DNA from: an uncultured Roseiflexaceae bacterium
GTDB lineage: Bacteria > Chloroflexota > Chloroflexia > Chloroflexales > Roseiflexaceae
Length of the DNA: 6,865 nt
Assembly (NCBI GenBank): GCA_903932805.1
Contig: CAIZHO010000453.1
Span: 1-6,865, forward strand
Reading direction: 5' to 3'
The notes below the pieces were generated by a model. It was not told the DNA's origin, did no database searches, and saw nothing but the letters and a program-made list of their open reading frames with translations. Made by a program: the position numbers and the translations under genes. Of this stretch, positions 1 through 5,430 are shown piece after piece. Position 1 is the stretch's first letter. Each line of letters starts with the position of its first letter.

Positions 1-263
1 ACGATGAAGAAGGTCGTAAAAAACAGGGCGTTCATGACCCCATGCACCGTCAGTGCCTGGTAGTAGTATGAAAAAACCGGTATCGCCCATTTGAGGGCCG
101 GTGCACGCCGAAAAACTTGGAATGGTCCGAGAAAGATCCCAATCAGCAATGCCATCAGCCCTGTCAATACATGTGAGCCGACAATCCATTGCTCCGAGGT
201 TAATAGACCGACCTTGGGAAACTTGAGTTCAGGGGTAATCGTCCATGCTTTTGTATTTTGCAT
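1..263 (-). CDS. cbaA: ba3-type cytochrome c oxidase subunit I, N-terminal part (cut by window edge)
   Basis: This is the catalytic subunit of a haem-copper oxygen reductase, an integral membrane protein that reduces O2 to water and pumps protons. Only the first 87 codons are in the window; the gene runs off the left end. The ATG at 263-261 lies one base past the subunit II stop codon, with an AAGG about nine bases upstream, so the start is well placed. A hydrophobic stretch at residues 26-48 is the first membrane helix. A second begins near residue 60 and carries YYYQALTVHGVMNALFFTTF (residues 66-85). Its His74 matches the conserved low-spin haem b ligand of the family (known from B-type oxidases such as Thermus ba3). 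The gene order IIa, II, I also fits the ba3 type. The copper-site and cross-linked Tyr-His residues lie outside the window and cannot be checked. The family is near certain; the exact class is inferred. Confidence 0.9.
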   Translation of the reverse strand, partial: MQNTKAWTITPELKFPKVGLLTSEQWIVGSHVLTGLMALLIGIFLGPFQVFRRAPALKWAIPVFSYYYQALTVHGVMNALFFTTFFI

Positions 264-264
264 G

Positions 265-756
265 CTAGTTGCCTTCATTCACTTCAATAGTTGCGACCAT
301 TGCTTGATGACCAGGACCGCAGTATTCGTGACAAATGATGTGAAAAACCCCGGGTTTGTTGAACGTCACGTCTACTTGTGAAATCTGCCCTGGGAGCAGC
401 ATCACATTGACATCGTGTTGTTCGACATAAAACCCATGGGTCACATCGAGGCTGGTGGCGAGAATTTTGAGACGACTACCGGCAGGGATTTTGATCGTCG
501 GTTGTGGTTCTTTTGTGCCGACATCAAACTTCCACATCTTGGCGACGATGCGCAATGTGTACGTATGGTCACCGTCTTGGGTGAGGCCAGGTGTGGCAAA
601 TTCTGATTCTTTGATTTTTGCAGGGTCTATACGACCCACGGGGCTCGGTAAGCGTACCCCGAAGACGACCACCGATGCGACAATCGCTGCGCCAAATGCG
701 CCCAATACGACGCCGACGGCGATAATCCAATAGCGCTCGAGTCGATCAATGTGCAT
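265..756 (-). CDS. cbaB: ba3-type cytochrome c oxidase subunit II (CuA subunit)
   Basis: This subunit takes electrons from a soluble or tethered donor at its binuclear CuA centre and passes them to subunit I. It has 163 residues, short as in ba3 enzymes. A single membrane helix spans about residues 11-34, followed by a cupredoxin domain on the outer face. All six CuA ligands are visible: His107 (DVTHGF), then Cys142, Glu144, Cys146, His150 and Met153 in ICHEYCGPGHQAM. The first position after the loop Cys pair spacing matches the Thermus enzyme, except that Glu144 stands where Thermus ba3 has Gln. I chose the ATG at 756-754: it starts one base after the stop of the upstream small subunit and has a GGGGGG stretch about seven bases upstream. 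A TTG at 777 would extend the protein by seven residues into the upstream gene and is less likely. The start is coupled to the gene before it and the stop to subunit I after it. Confidence 0.94.
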   Translation of the reverse strand: MHIDRLERYWIIAVGVVLGAFGAAIVASVVVFGVRLPSPVGRIDPAKIKESEFATPGLTQDGDHTYTLRIVAKMWKFDVGTKEPQPTIKIPAGSRLKILATSLDVTHGFYVEQHDVNVMLLPGQISQVDVTFNKPGVFHIICHEYCGPGHQAMVATIEVNEGN

Positions 757-757
757 G

Positions 758-910
758 TTAGTTCCCCCCACGTTCAATGACCACTAAGAACCAAATGTAA
801 CCCCAGTACACAACATATCCAAGCAGCATAATCATCACGAATAGGAGTGTTCCTACTGGCGAAAATTCATCCGTGGCTGTGTGTGGCGTTGACGCTGGTA
901 CATTGTCCAT
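758..910 (-). CDS. cbaD: cytochrome c oxidase subunit IIa (small single-helix subunit)
   Basis: This 50-residue protein is predicted to be the small helix subunit that accompanies subunits I and II in ba3-type oxidases; in Thermus it occupies the place of the first helix missing from subunit II. A polar N-terminus (residues 1-17, Thr/Ser/Asp rich) leads into SPVGTLLFVMIMLLGYVVYW and one long hydrophobic helix at about residues 19-45, ending in ERGGN. The PxGTL start of the helix and the WGY motif within it resemble the CoxIIa family. The ATG at 910-908 has an excellent AGAGGAGGG Shine-Dalgarno four bases upstream, which decides against longer readings of the frame up to 1021. It is the first gene of the operon and ends one base before subunit II. 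Short genes like this are often left unannotated. The identification rests on topology, motif and position. Confidence 0.85.
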   Translation of the reverse strand: MDNVPASTPHTATDEFSPVGTLLFVMIMLLGYVVYWGYIWFLVVIERGGN

Positions 911-962
911 TGAGCCCTCCTCTGTATCGTGTATGACCCCCGGAATCAAATGTTGCACGGAA

Positions 963-991
963 TTTATGGTGTACAACGGCATGGGAGTCAT
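963..991 (-). promoter_or_regulatory. Weak candidate promoter of the oxidase operon
   Basis: On the minus strand, ATGACT (991-986) and CATAAA (968-963) are separated by 17 bases. Each matches a sigma-70 hexamer at four of six positions. Transcription would start near 956, leaving a leader of about 45 bases before the ATG at 910. An inverted repeat sits just upstream at 999-1012, a plausible regulator position. The match is poor enough to arise by chance. Confidence 0.2.
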
Positions 992-998
992 ATGGCAA

Positions 999-1012
999 TG
1001 CCGATTTCGGCA
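999..1012. repeat. Short inverted repeat upstream of the oxidase operon
   Basis: TGCCG-ATTT-CGGCA is a perfect 5-bp inverted repeat with a four-base centre, about 90 bases upstream of the subunit IIa start. No T-run follows on either strand, so it is not a typical terminator. It could be an operator or a small RNA hairpin in the leader. A repeat of this size can occur by chance. Confidence 0.3.
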
Positions 1013-1227
1013 ATAACCCACGTTTCAGAGAGAGAACGTACGGGAACGCGCATTGTTCGGTTGCTCGGAGGCGCTGTGAGTATTTTTGAACACAAAAAAC
1101 CCGTCCGTGCCATGTTAATGAACACAGACAGACAGAGCATACGCTACACAAACACGCTATGAGGTTGACAGTCATTTGCCCCCCTTAGGGGATGCACAGG
1201 GTCGTTCTAGGCCGCTCTATGCGACGT

Positions 1228-1234
1228 AAAAAAA
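1228..1234 (-). terminator. Oligo-T tract directly behind tRNA-Lys
   Basis: Seven consecutive T residues on the minus strand start three bases after the encoded CCA of tRNA-Lys. The base-paired tRNA arms precede it, so it may end transcription of the tRNA gene. No separate hairpin is present, so this is a tentative terminator. Confidence 0.4.
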
Positions 1235-1237
1235 GTG

Positions 1238-1312
1238 TGGTGGGTCAGGTGGGATTCGAACCTACAACTCATTGCTTAAAAGGCAAGTGCTCTGCCATTG
1301 AGCTACTGACCC
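1238..1312 (-). tRNA. trnK: tRNA-Lys (anticodon UUU), CCA encoded
   Basis: A 72-base tRNA plus encoded CCA (1240-1238). The acceptor stem GGGTCAG/CTGACCC (1312-1306 and 1248-1242) pairs perfectly, with A as discriminator base. The D arm GCTC/GAGC is intact. The anticodon loop CTTTTAA (1282-1276) gives anticodon TTT at 1280-1278, which reads AAA and AAG lysine codons. The T loop TTCGAAT is canonical. Two stem positions are unpaired: C27 against U43 at the top of the anticodon stem and A51 against C63 in the T stem. The variable loop has five bases. It has its own predicted promoter upstream and an oligo-T tract downstream, so it looks like a single transcription unit between the hydroxylase pair and the oxidase operon. 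The cloverleaf and anticodon are clear; the mismatches could slightly lower a covariance score. Confidence 0.95.
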
Positions 1313-1322
1313 ACACGTCAAT

Positions 1323-1351
1323 AGTATAGCGTGCGGTGCATGACTTTGCAA
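1323..1351 (-). promoter_or_regulatory. Predicted sigma-70 type promoter of tRNA-Lys
   Basis: On the minus strand, TTGCAA (1351-1346) and TATACT (1328-1323) are separated by exactly 17 bases. The -10 matches five of six consensus bases and the -35 four of six. Transcription would begin near 1316, only a few bases before the mature tRNA 5' end at 1312. The arms of a 9-bp inverted repeat lie on either side of the -35 element. The geometry is good, but this is a prediction from sequence alone. Confidence 0.55.
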
Positions 1352-1363
1352 ATACACCGCACG
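1330..1363. repeat. 9-bp inverted repeat between the hydroxylase operon and tRNA-Lys
   Basis: CGTGCGGTG (1330-1338) and CACCGCACG (1355-1363) are perfect inverted copies separated by 16 bases. As RNA they would form a GC-rich hairpin 16 bases after the stop codon of the molybdopterin subunit, so it may end or stabilise that transcript; there is no T-run after it on the minus strand. As DNA the arms flank the -35 of the predicted tRNA-Lys promoter, so an operator role is also possible. Confidence 0.6.
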
Positions 1364-1378
1364 AAATTCACCCAAGAG

Positions 1379-3562
1379 TTAGGCCTGTTTGATGGTTATC
1401 GGGAGTTGGGCGGGACGAACCTTGGTGAGTCGGTATACCGCATTGGCTATCGCACCTGCGACGGGGCCAATCGGTGGTTCGCCCATTCCGCCTGGTTCGG
1501 CACTACTCGGCACAATCACGACCGAAATGTCGGGGGCGCGGCTGTTGCGTATCAATGGGTACGCATCGAAGTTGGATGCACCATATGCGCCATCAACGAC
1601 GGTCAATGCTTCGATGAGGGTCGAACCAACGCCCATCATGATCCCACCTTCGGTTTGGGCAATTACGCCATCTGGGTTGATGACTTGGCCACAATCCACT
1701 GCTGCATAGACGTGATGCACGATGATTTGGTCGTCCTTGAGTGATACATCGGCGATTTGGGCGACACACGTGCCTGCATCTGCAGAGCACGCCAATCCGT
1801 AGGCGTGTCCAGGCGCTGGTGGTTTGTCCCATTGCGCGAGTTTTGCCACGGCGTTGAGGGTGTTTTTCATCCGGGTGCCGAATTCTGTGTCCGGGAGGTG
1901 CCGAAGGCGGAACTCGAGCGGGTCAACAGTGGCCTGTTCGGCCAATTCGTCGATGAACGACTCGATTGCAAAGCCGTCTGCCAATAATCCAAGGCCACGC
2001 CAGAAGCTGGTGGCTACCGGCAGCGCGACGCGCTGTGCCGTCATCACGCGGCCAGCTGTCGCGGTGTAATACCACTTTGCACCACGGACTGCACCGATAT
2101 CCCAACCGAGAAATGTCCCGATTGCGGCAGGGAAAATCGTCAACAGCACATCGCCGCTGGCTTGGTGATGACTCAATGCTTCGATGCGGCCATCCGCGGT
2201 GAGGCTCCCACGCATAACGTGGTGTGTAGGTGGCCGGACGTAGCCATTATGAAACTCATCGGCGCGTGACCATGCGATAGCAACGGGGCGTTTTGCTGCC
2301 GCTGACAATCGCGCGGCTTCGACCCCGAGGCCATCGTCGAGGCGCCGCCCGAAGCCACCGCCGAGGTAGACAGGGTGGACGGTAACCGTCGCGATATCGC
2401 GGTCTAGTGCCTTGGCGATTGCGCTGGCCATTCCGACCGGAACCTGCGTCGATACCCAGGCGTCGACGCTGTTTTCTTTCACGTCGACCACAGATGCTTG
2501 CGGTTCGAGGTGTGCGTGGGCAGCCATTGGTGTACGGAATTCGCGATACAGGACCGATTTGGCTTGGTCGAGCGTGCCGAGTGCATCACCATCGAGCTGG
2601 ATCTGGACTCCTTGGGAAGGATCAACCGTCGTGGCGCTGTCGATTGCTGCTTGAGTGACCAGTGTTGCTGGATTGGTCCAGGTAATGTTCATGGCGAGCA
2701 GGGCAGTCTGTGCCTGCGCCTTGGTTTCGGCTGCAACACCGACAAACTGGCCTTCGACGACGACGGCGACGACGCCCGGGTAGGTGGCGGCATCACGCTG
2801 GTCGACCGATGCAATCGTTGCACCGATAATGCGCGGGCGCGCGACAACGCCCCAGACCATGTTGGGGATGCGCACATCATGGCCGTATTGTGCAGTGCCG
2901 TTGACTTTGCTCGGGATATCGAGGCGTTGTTTGGGTGTCCCTATCAGCGTAAACGCGCTTGCAGGTTTGAGGGAGGGAGGCGTCTCGGGAGTTTGCCAGT
3001 CGCCCGTGTGGGCAGCCACAATGGCGCCGTACGTCAGCTCTTTGCCATCCGCTCCACGTACCCCGGTGGGAGTTGCGGTCAGGGTGCCGACAGCGACTGC
3101 GAGTTGGCTAGCGGCCGCTGCGATCAACATCTCGCGTAGGGTGGCTGCAGCAGTACGCAGCGGGGTGTAGTGCGAAACGACGCTTTCGCTGTTGCCGGTC
3201 CCGTTGGGGTCTTGGACTGCAGAGCCGGTGGGATCCATCACGACGCGGACGTTTTCCCATGGCAACGAGAACTCTTCGGCGGCAATTTGTGCAAGTGCCG
3301 TCAAAATGCCTTGGCCCATTTCGATTTTTTGGACATGGACGGTCAGTATGTTGTCAGCACTAAAGCTCAGCCATTGGGTAGGAGTTGCGCTGGGCGCACC
3401 ACGGCTGACGGGCTTTTCGGTGCCTTCGGCGGCGTTTGAAATGCCACGGCGCAGCGTATCTTTGCCGGCGACCCAGCCCACAGCGACCACCGCGACAGTC
3501 GTGCCGACGCCGATAAGGAGACCGCGGCGACTGAGCTTCCAACGGAGTGGTGATTTCGTCAT
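1379..3562 (-). CDS. Molybdopterin-binding subunit of an IorB-like aldehyde/N-heterocycle hydroxylase
   Basis: This 727-residue protein is the large, molybdenum cofactor-binding subunit of a xanthine oxidase family hydroxylase, closest in layout to isoquinoline 1-oxidoreductase beta (IorB). A twin-arginine signal LSRRGLLIG (residues 10-18) with a hydrophobic stretch to about residue 33 predicts export across the cytoplasmic membrane or anchoring there. Family motifs in order: EMGQG (81-85), AHLEPQA (350-356), GGGFGRR (401-407) for the cofactor, FWRGLG (520-525), AVDCG (621-625), and GGMGEP (691-696) whose Glu695 corresponds to the catalytic base of the family. The length is normal for IorB. 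The ATG at 3562 has GGAGG six bases upstream and overlaps the stop of the iron-sulfur subunit by four bases (ATGA), so the two are coupled. The substrate cannot be read from the sequence; N-heterocycles, nicotinate-like compounds and aldehydes are all used by relatives. No flavin subunit or cofactor chaperone gene lies nearby. Confidence 0.9.
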   Translation of the reverse strand: MTKSPLRWKLSRRGLLIGVGTTVAVVAVGWVAGKDTLRRGISNAAEGTEKPVSRGAPSATPTQWLSFSADNILTVHVQKIEMGQGILTALAQIAAEEFSLPWENVRVVMDPTGSAVQDPNGTGNSESVVSHYTPLRTAAATLREMLIAAAASQLAVAVGTLTATPTGVRGADGKELTYGAIVAAHTGDWQTPETPPSLKPASAFTLIGTPKQRLDIPSKVNGTAQYGHDVRIPNMVWGVVARPRIIGATIASVDQRDAATYPGVVAVVVEGQFVGVAAETKAQAQTALLAMNITWTNPATLVTQAAIDSATTVDPSQGVQIQLDGDALGTLDQAKSVLYREFRTPMAAHAHLEPQASVVDVKENSVDAWVSTQVPVGMASAIAKALDRDIATVTVHPVYLGGGFGRRLDDGLGVEAARLSAAAKRPVAIAWSRADEFHNGYVRPPTHHVMRGSLTADGRIEALSHHQASGDVLLTIFPAAIGTFLGWDIGAVRGAKWYYTATAGRVMTAQRVALPVATSFWRGLGLLADGFAIESFIDELAEQATVDPLEFRLRHLPDTEFGTRMKNTLNAVAKLAQWDKPPAPGHAYGLACSADAGTCVAQIADVSLKDDQIIVHHVYAAVDCGQVINPDGVIAQTEGGIMMGVGSTLIEALTVVDGAYGASNFDAYPLIRNSRAPDISVVIVPSSAEPGGMGEPPIGPVAGAIANAVYRLTKVRPAQLPITIKQA

Positions 3563-4032
3563 TCTGTGCCTCCATTTTTCAACGAGGCTGCGTGGGCCAC
3601 TGCGTTGCGGATGCGATGATACGTGCCGCAGCGACAGTAGTTGCTGTCCATTGCTGTGACGATGTCATCACGGGTCGGATTGGCATTGGTATTGAGGAGT
3701 GCAGCAGCGGTCATGATTTGGCCGCTCATGCACCACCCACACTGTGGGACTTGGTGTTCAATGAATGCTTGTTGCAGGGGATGTGACGTGCCATCTGCCA
3801 GCGTCAATCCTTCGATGGTGGTAATCTGTTTGCCAACGAGTTGATTGACAGGTGTTTGGCACGAGCGGGTGGCCACCCCATCGACGTGGACGGTACACGC
3901 GCCGCAGATACCTGCACCGCATCCGAATTTGGTTCCCGTCATGTTGAGTTCATCTCTGAGCACAAGTACCAGTGGGCGCGAATCGCCATTGTCTGCGATG
4001 GTTACACGGGTCCCGTTGATTGATAGTTCCAT
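3559..4032 (-). CDS. [2Fe-2S] subunit of the IorAB-like molybdenum hydroxylase
   Basis: This 157-residue subunit carries electrons from the molybdenum centre through two [2Fe-2S] clusters. The N-terminal plant-ferredoxin fold has Cys38, Cys43, Cys46 and Cys58 (FGCGAGICGACTVHVDG then RSC). The C-terminal helical domain has Cys98, Cys101, Cys133 and Cys135 (CGWC and NYCRCGTYHRI). All eight ligands are present. I chose the ATG at 4032-4030, preceded by AAAGGGA about nine bases upstream; it begins the usual MELSINGT strand and gives the normal length. An in-frame ATG at 4098 would add 22 residues and run through the likely promoter. The protein has no signal peptide and would be exported together with the Tat-bearing large subunit, as is known for two-subunit relatives. 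It is the first gene of the pair and is divergent from the SDR gene. Confidence 0.93.
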   Translation of the reverse strand: MELSINGTRVTIADNGDSRPLVLVLRDELNMTGTKFGCGAGICGACTVHVDGVATRSCQTPVNQLVGKQITTIEGLTLADGTSHPLQQAFIEHQVPQCGWCMSGQIMTAAALLNTNANPTRDDIVTAMDSNYCRCGTYHRIRNAVAHAASLKNGGTE

Positions 4033-4119
4033 GATGTGTTCCCTTTCCGTTACCAGTAGTATACCGAGAATGCGTTTGGCGGGGTATGAGAATTCCATGC
4101 ATCAGTCGAGGAGGACCAC
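4033..4119. promoter_or_regulatory. Divergent promoter region between the hydroxylase pair and the SDR gene
   Basis: Eighty-seven bases separate the two start codons, so both promoters must lie here or inside the neighbouring coding ends. On the minus strand TATACT at 4063-4058 is a good -10 about 25 bases before the iron-sulfur subunit start, but no convincing -35 lies 16-18 bases upstream. The core GTATAC (4059-4064) is palindromic and could serve either direction. For the SDR the only clear signal is its ribosome binding site, GAGGAGG at 4108-4114. No longer operator-like repeat was seen. Confidence 0.4.
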
Positions 4120-4875
4120 ATGCAGCGACGATTTGAACAACAGGTCGTTTTGATAAGTGGAGCAACAAGCGGGATTGGTGCGGCAACGGCACGCCAGTTT
4201 TTGGATGAAGGTGCGCACGTCGTCTTTTGTGGGCTCGAGGTTGATGGTGCCCATACGTTGTGCACCTATGCCCCAGAGCGCACCACGTATGTCGATGTTG
4301 ATTTGCGTGAACCTCAGAGCTGTACCGCCTTTGTTGATGCCGCATTGGCCCGGTGGGGGCATATCGATGTGATTGTGAATAACGCAGCGTCGGTCGCCCG
4401 TGGACGCATCGAACAGACTGATGCTGCCTTTTTTGATGGCATGATGGCGCTTAATGTGCGTGCCCCGCTCTTGATTGTGCGCCATGCACTACCGTTTCTT
4501 CGGTCAAATTCTGCCGGAGCGGTCGTCGTTAATATTGGCTCGCTCAATGCGTATGTGGGAGCCCCCGATCTCCTCGCCTACGCGACCAGTAAGGGTGCGT
4601 TGATGACTATGACGCGCAATCTTGCCGCTGCGCATCGACACGAGCACATCCGATTCCATTGCCTCAACATTGGGTGGACGCATACAGACGGCGAGGATCG
4701 GCTTCAACAACAGCTGCATGGACGCTCGGATTGGCATGTGGCAGCTGGTAAAACACGACCGACCGGGGTCCTGTTGCGACCGACTGATATTGCTCAAGCT
4801 GTCTTGTTTTATGCGAGTCCCGCTGCCGCGGCATTTTCGGGGGCGGCTGTGGATCTCGAACAAATGCCGATATAG
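4120..4875 (+). CDS. Short-chain dehydrogenase/reductase (SDR), classical type
   Basis: A 251-residue cytoplasmic NAD(P)-dependent oxidoreductase of the classical SDR family. The Rossmann glycine motif SGATSGIG (13-20) binds the nucleotide. NNAAS (87-91) is the family NNAG-type strand. Catalytic residues are Asn112 (LNV), Ser141 (NIGSLNAY), Tyr154 and Lys158 (YATSK). LNIGWTHTDGED (182-193) matches the usual NPGW loop, with Ile in place of Pro. The end (SGAAVDLEQMPI) replaces the common VDGG. Asp61 (DVDL) lies in the segment that contacts adenine; coenzyme preference is not clear to me. The ATG has GAGGAGG five bases upstream. It is divergent from the hydroxylase pair, so a role in the same catabolic or detoxification route (alcohol or carbonyl conversion) is possible, but this is inference from position only. 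The substrate is unknown. Confidence 0.9.
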   Translation: MQRRFEQQVVLISGATSGIGAATARQFLDEGAHVVFCGLEVDGAHTLCTYAPERTTYVDVDLREPQSCTAFVDAALARWGHIDVIVNNAASVARGRIEQTDAAFFDGMMALNVRAPLLIVRHALPFLRSNSAGAVVVNIGSLNAYVGAPDLLAYATSKGALMTMTRNLAAAHRHEHIRFHCLNIGWTHTDGEDRLQQQLHGRSDWHVAAGKTRPTGVLLRPTDIAQAVLFYASPAAAAFSGAAVDLEQMPI

Positions 4876-4994
4876 CATTGAAGTACCTGTCTAAGCGTTG
4901 AATGCACATCCTGCGTACCTTTTTGTGCGCCTGCGGCGGTAGTACTAGTGAACGTTCATGCAGTAGGGTATGGACGACACAAAAGGAGGCGCAT
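4876..4994. promoter_or_regulatory. Upstream region of ssb with palindrome TGAACGTTCA
   Basis: Between the SDR stop and the ssb start lies a perfect 10-bp palindrome, TGAACGTTCA (4949-4958), about 37 bases before the ssb ATG. Outer arms TACT (4943-4946) and AGTA (4962-4965) extend the symmetry imperfectly. A T5 stretch at 4920-4924 has no clear hairpin before it. No convincing sigma-70 hexamer pair was found. The AAAAGGAGG at 4981-4989 is the ssb ribosome binding site, five bases before the ATG. Confidence 0.45.
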
Positions 4995-5378
4995 ATGCGC
5001 AGCATCGCAGGGACACTCAATAGTGTGGAGTTGATTGGCTGGTTGGGGAACGACACCGAGCTCAAGACCATCGGCCAAAAAAGCAAAGTGTGTAGCTTCA
5101 ATGTGGCCACAAAGCGCCGCACGGGCAACGCTTCGACCGGCTACGGTTACGAGTCGGAGTGGATGACGGTCGAGGCATGGGACCGTTTGGCTGAGCGCTG
5201 CGCCAAAAACCTCAGCCGTGGGAGCCGCGTCCTGGTCCGGGGGAGCTTGCTGACGCAGTCGTGGGAAGATAAGCAGACTGGCCAAAAGAAATACCGCACG
5301 GTGGTACGTGCCAACGATTGTGTTGTCTTGAGCCCAGTCGAATCGGATGAATCAGTCGAAGAATCTGACGAGGCATAG
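4995..5378 (+). CDS. ssb: Single-stranded DNA-binding protein, short form
   Basis: A 127-residue SSB with one OB fold, which coats single-stranded DNA in replication and repair. Recognisable segments are VELIGWLGNDTELK (11-24, the family start IGRLGxDPE), SKVCSFNVATKRR (30-42), EWMTVEAWDRLAERCAKNL (55-73), GSRVLVRGSLLTQSWED (76-92) and KKYRTVVRANDCVVL (98-112). Trp61, in the VEAW segment, matches a conserved family position. The ATG at 4995 has a near-ideal AAAAGGAGG five bases upstream; an upstream ATG at 4902 in the same frame has none. The tail after residue 113 is only about 15 residues long, acidic (ESDESVEESDEA), and lacks the usual terminal DDIPF tip that recruits partner proteins. This may therefore be a secondary SSB or a lineage with a different tail. 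It is followed by a strong terminator and forms its own unit. Confidence 0.93.
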   Translation: MRSIAGTLNSVELIGWLGNDTELKTIGQKSKVCSFNVATKRRTGNASTGYGYESEWMTVEAWDRLAERCAKNLSRGSRVLVRGSLLTQSWEDKQTGQKKYRTVVRANDCVVLSPVESDESVEESDEA

Positions 5379-5387
5379 TCAGCGCTA

Positions 5388-5430
5388 CCCCCTGCATCTG
5401 TTGGTGGTGACAGATGCAGGGGGAGTTTTT
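5388..5430 (+). terminator. Strong intrinsic terminator after ssb, between convergent genes
   Basis: A perfect 14-bp stem (CCCCCTGCATCTGT at 5388-5401, its complement at 5410-5423) with an 8-base loop is followed by AG and five T residues. It starts ten bases after the ssb stop codon. The stop codon of the thyX-like gene (5431-5429, minus strand) overlaps the T-tract, so on that strand the same hairpin begins six bases after the stop. It lacks a T-run in that direction but could still protect the 3' end. Confidence 0.93.

Larger units (their letters stand above)
911..1237. other. Non-coding interval: leader of the oxidase operon and region behind tRNA-Lys
   Basis: I see no supported gene in these 327 bases. 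Several short open frames cross it on both strands, but none has a ribosome binding site or a recognisable product. Small items present: the oligo-A at 1228-1234 (oligo-T for the tRNA strand), CCCC-TTA-GGGG at 1181-1191, a threefold CAGA microrepeat at about 1124-1136, and an inverted repeat at 999-1012. The oxidase operon promoter must lie here or upstream of the tRNA. The best pair I can find is weak: ATGACT (986-991) and CATAAA (963-968) on the minus strand, 17 bases apart, each matching four of six consensus bases. Confidence 0.5.

Noticed and set aside
1124..1136. CAGA microrepeat, about three units
   Set aside because: Too short to be a meaningful tandem repeat and not within a gene.
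929..1162. 77-residue open frame on the plus strand in the oxidase leader
   Set aside because: It has no ribosome binding site and no recognisable composition or motif, and it overlaps the start region of the well-supported subunit IIa gene.
1165..1170. TTGACA, a perfect -35 hexamer on the plus strand
   Set aside because: No -10 element lies 16-18 bases downstream and no plus-strand gene follows for almost 3 kb.
1181..1191. CCCC-TTA-GGGG palindrome
   Set aside because: Four base pairs with a three-base loop and no T-run; too small to support a terminator or operator on its own.
2498..3139. 213-residue open frame on the plus strand
   Set aside because: It lies wholly antisense to the molybdopterin subunit, whose family motifs are intact; it is Cys/Arg rich and looks like an antisense shadow.
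4033..4098. Upstream ATG at 4098 as start of the iron-sulfur subunit
   Set aside because: It would add 22 residues absent from the family, cross the likely -10 element and lacks a ribosome binding site; the ATG at 4032 is better.
4931..4945. CGCC-TGC-GGCG mini hairpin upstream of ssb
   Set aside because: Four base pairs around a triloop with no T-run after it; likely chance in GC-rich sequence.
4902..4994. Longer ssb reading from an ATG at 4902
   Set aside because: The extra 31 residues do not resemble SSB, cover the palindrome, and lack a ribosome binding site; the ATG at 4995 has a near-perfect one.
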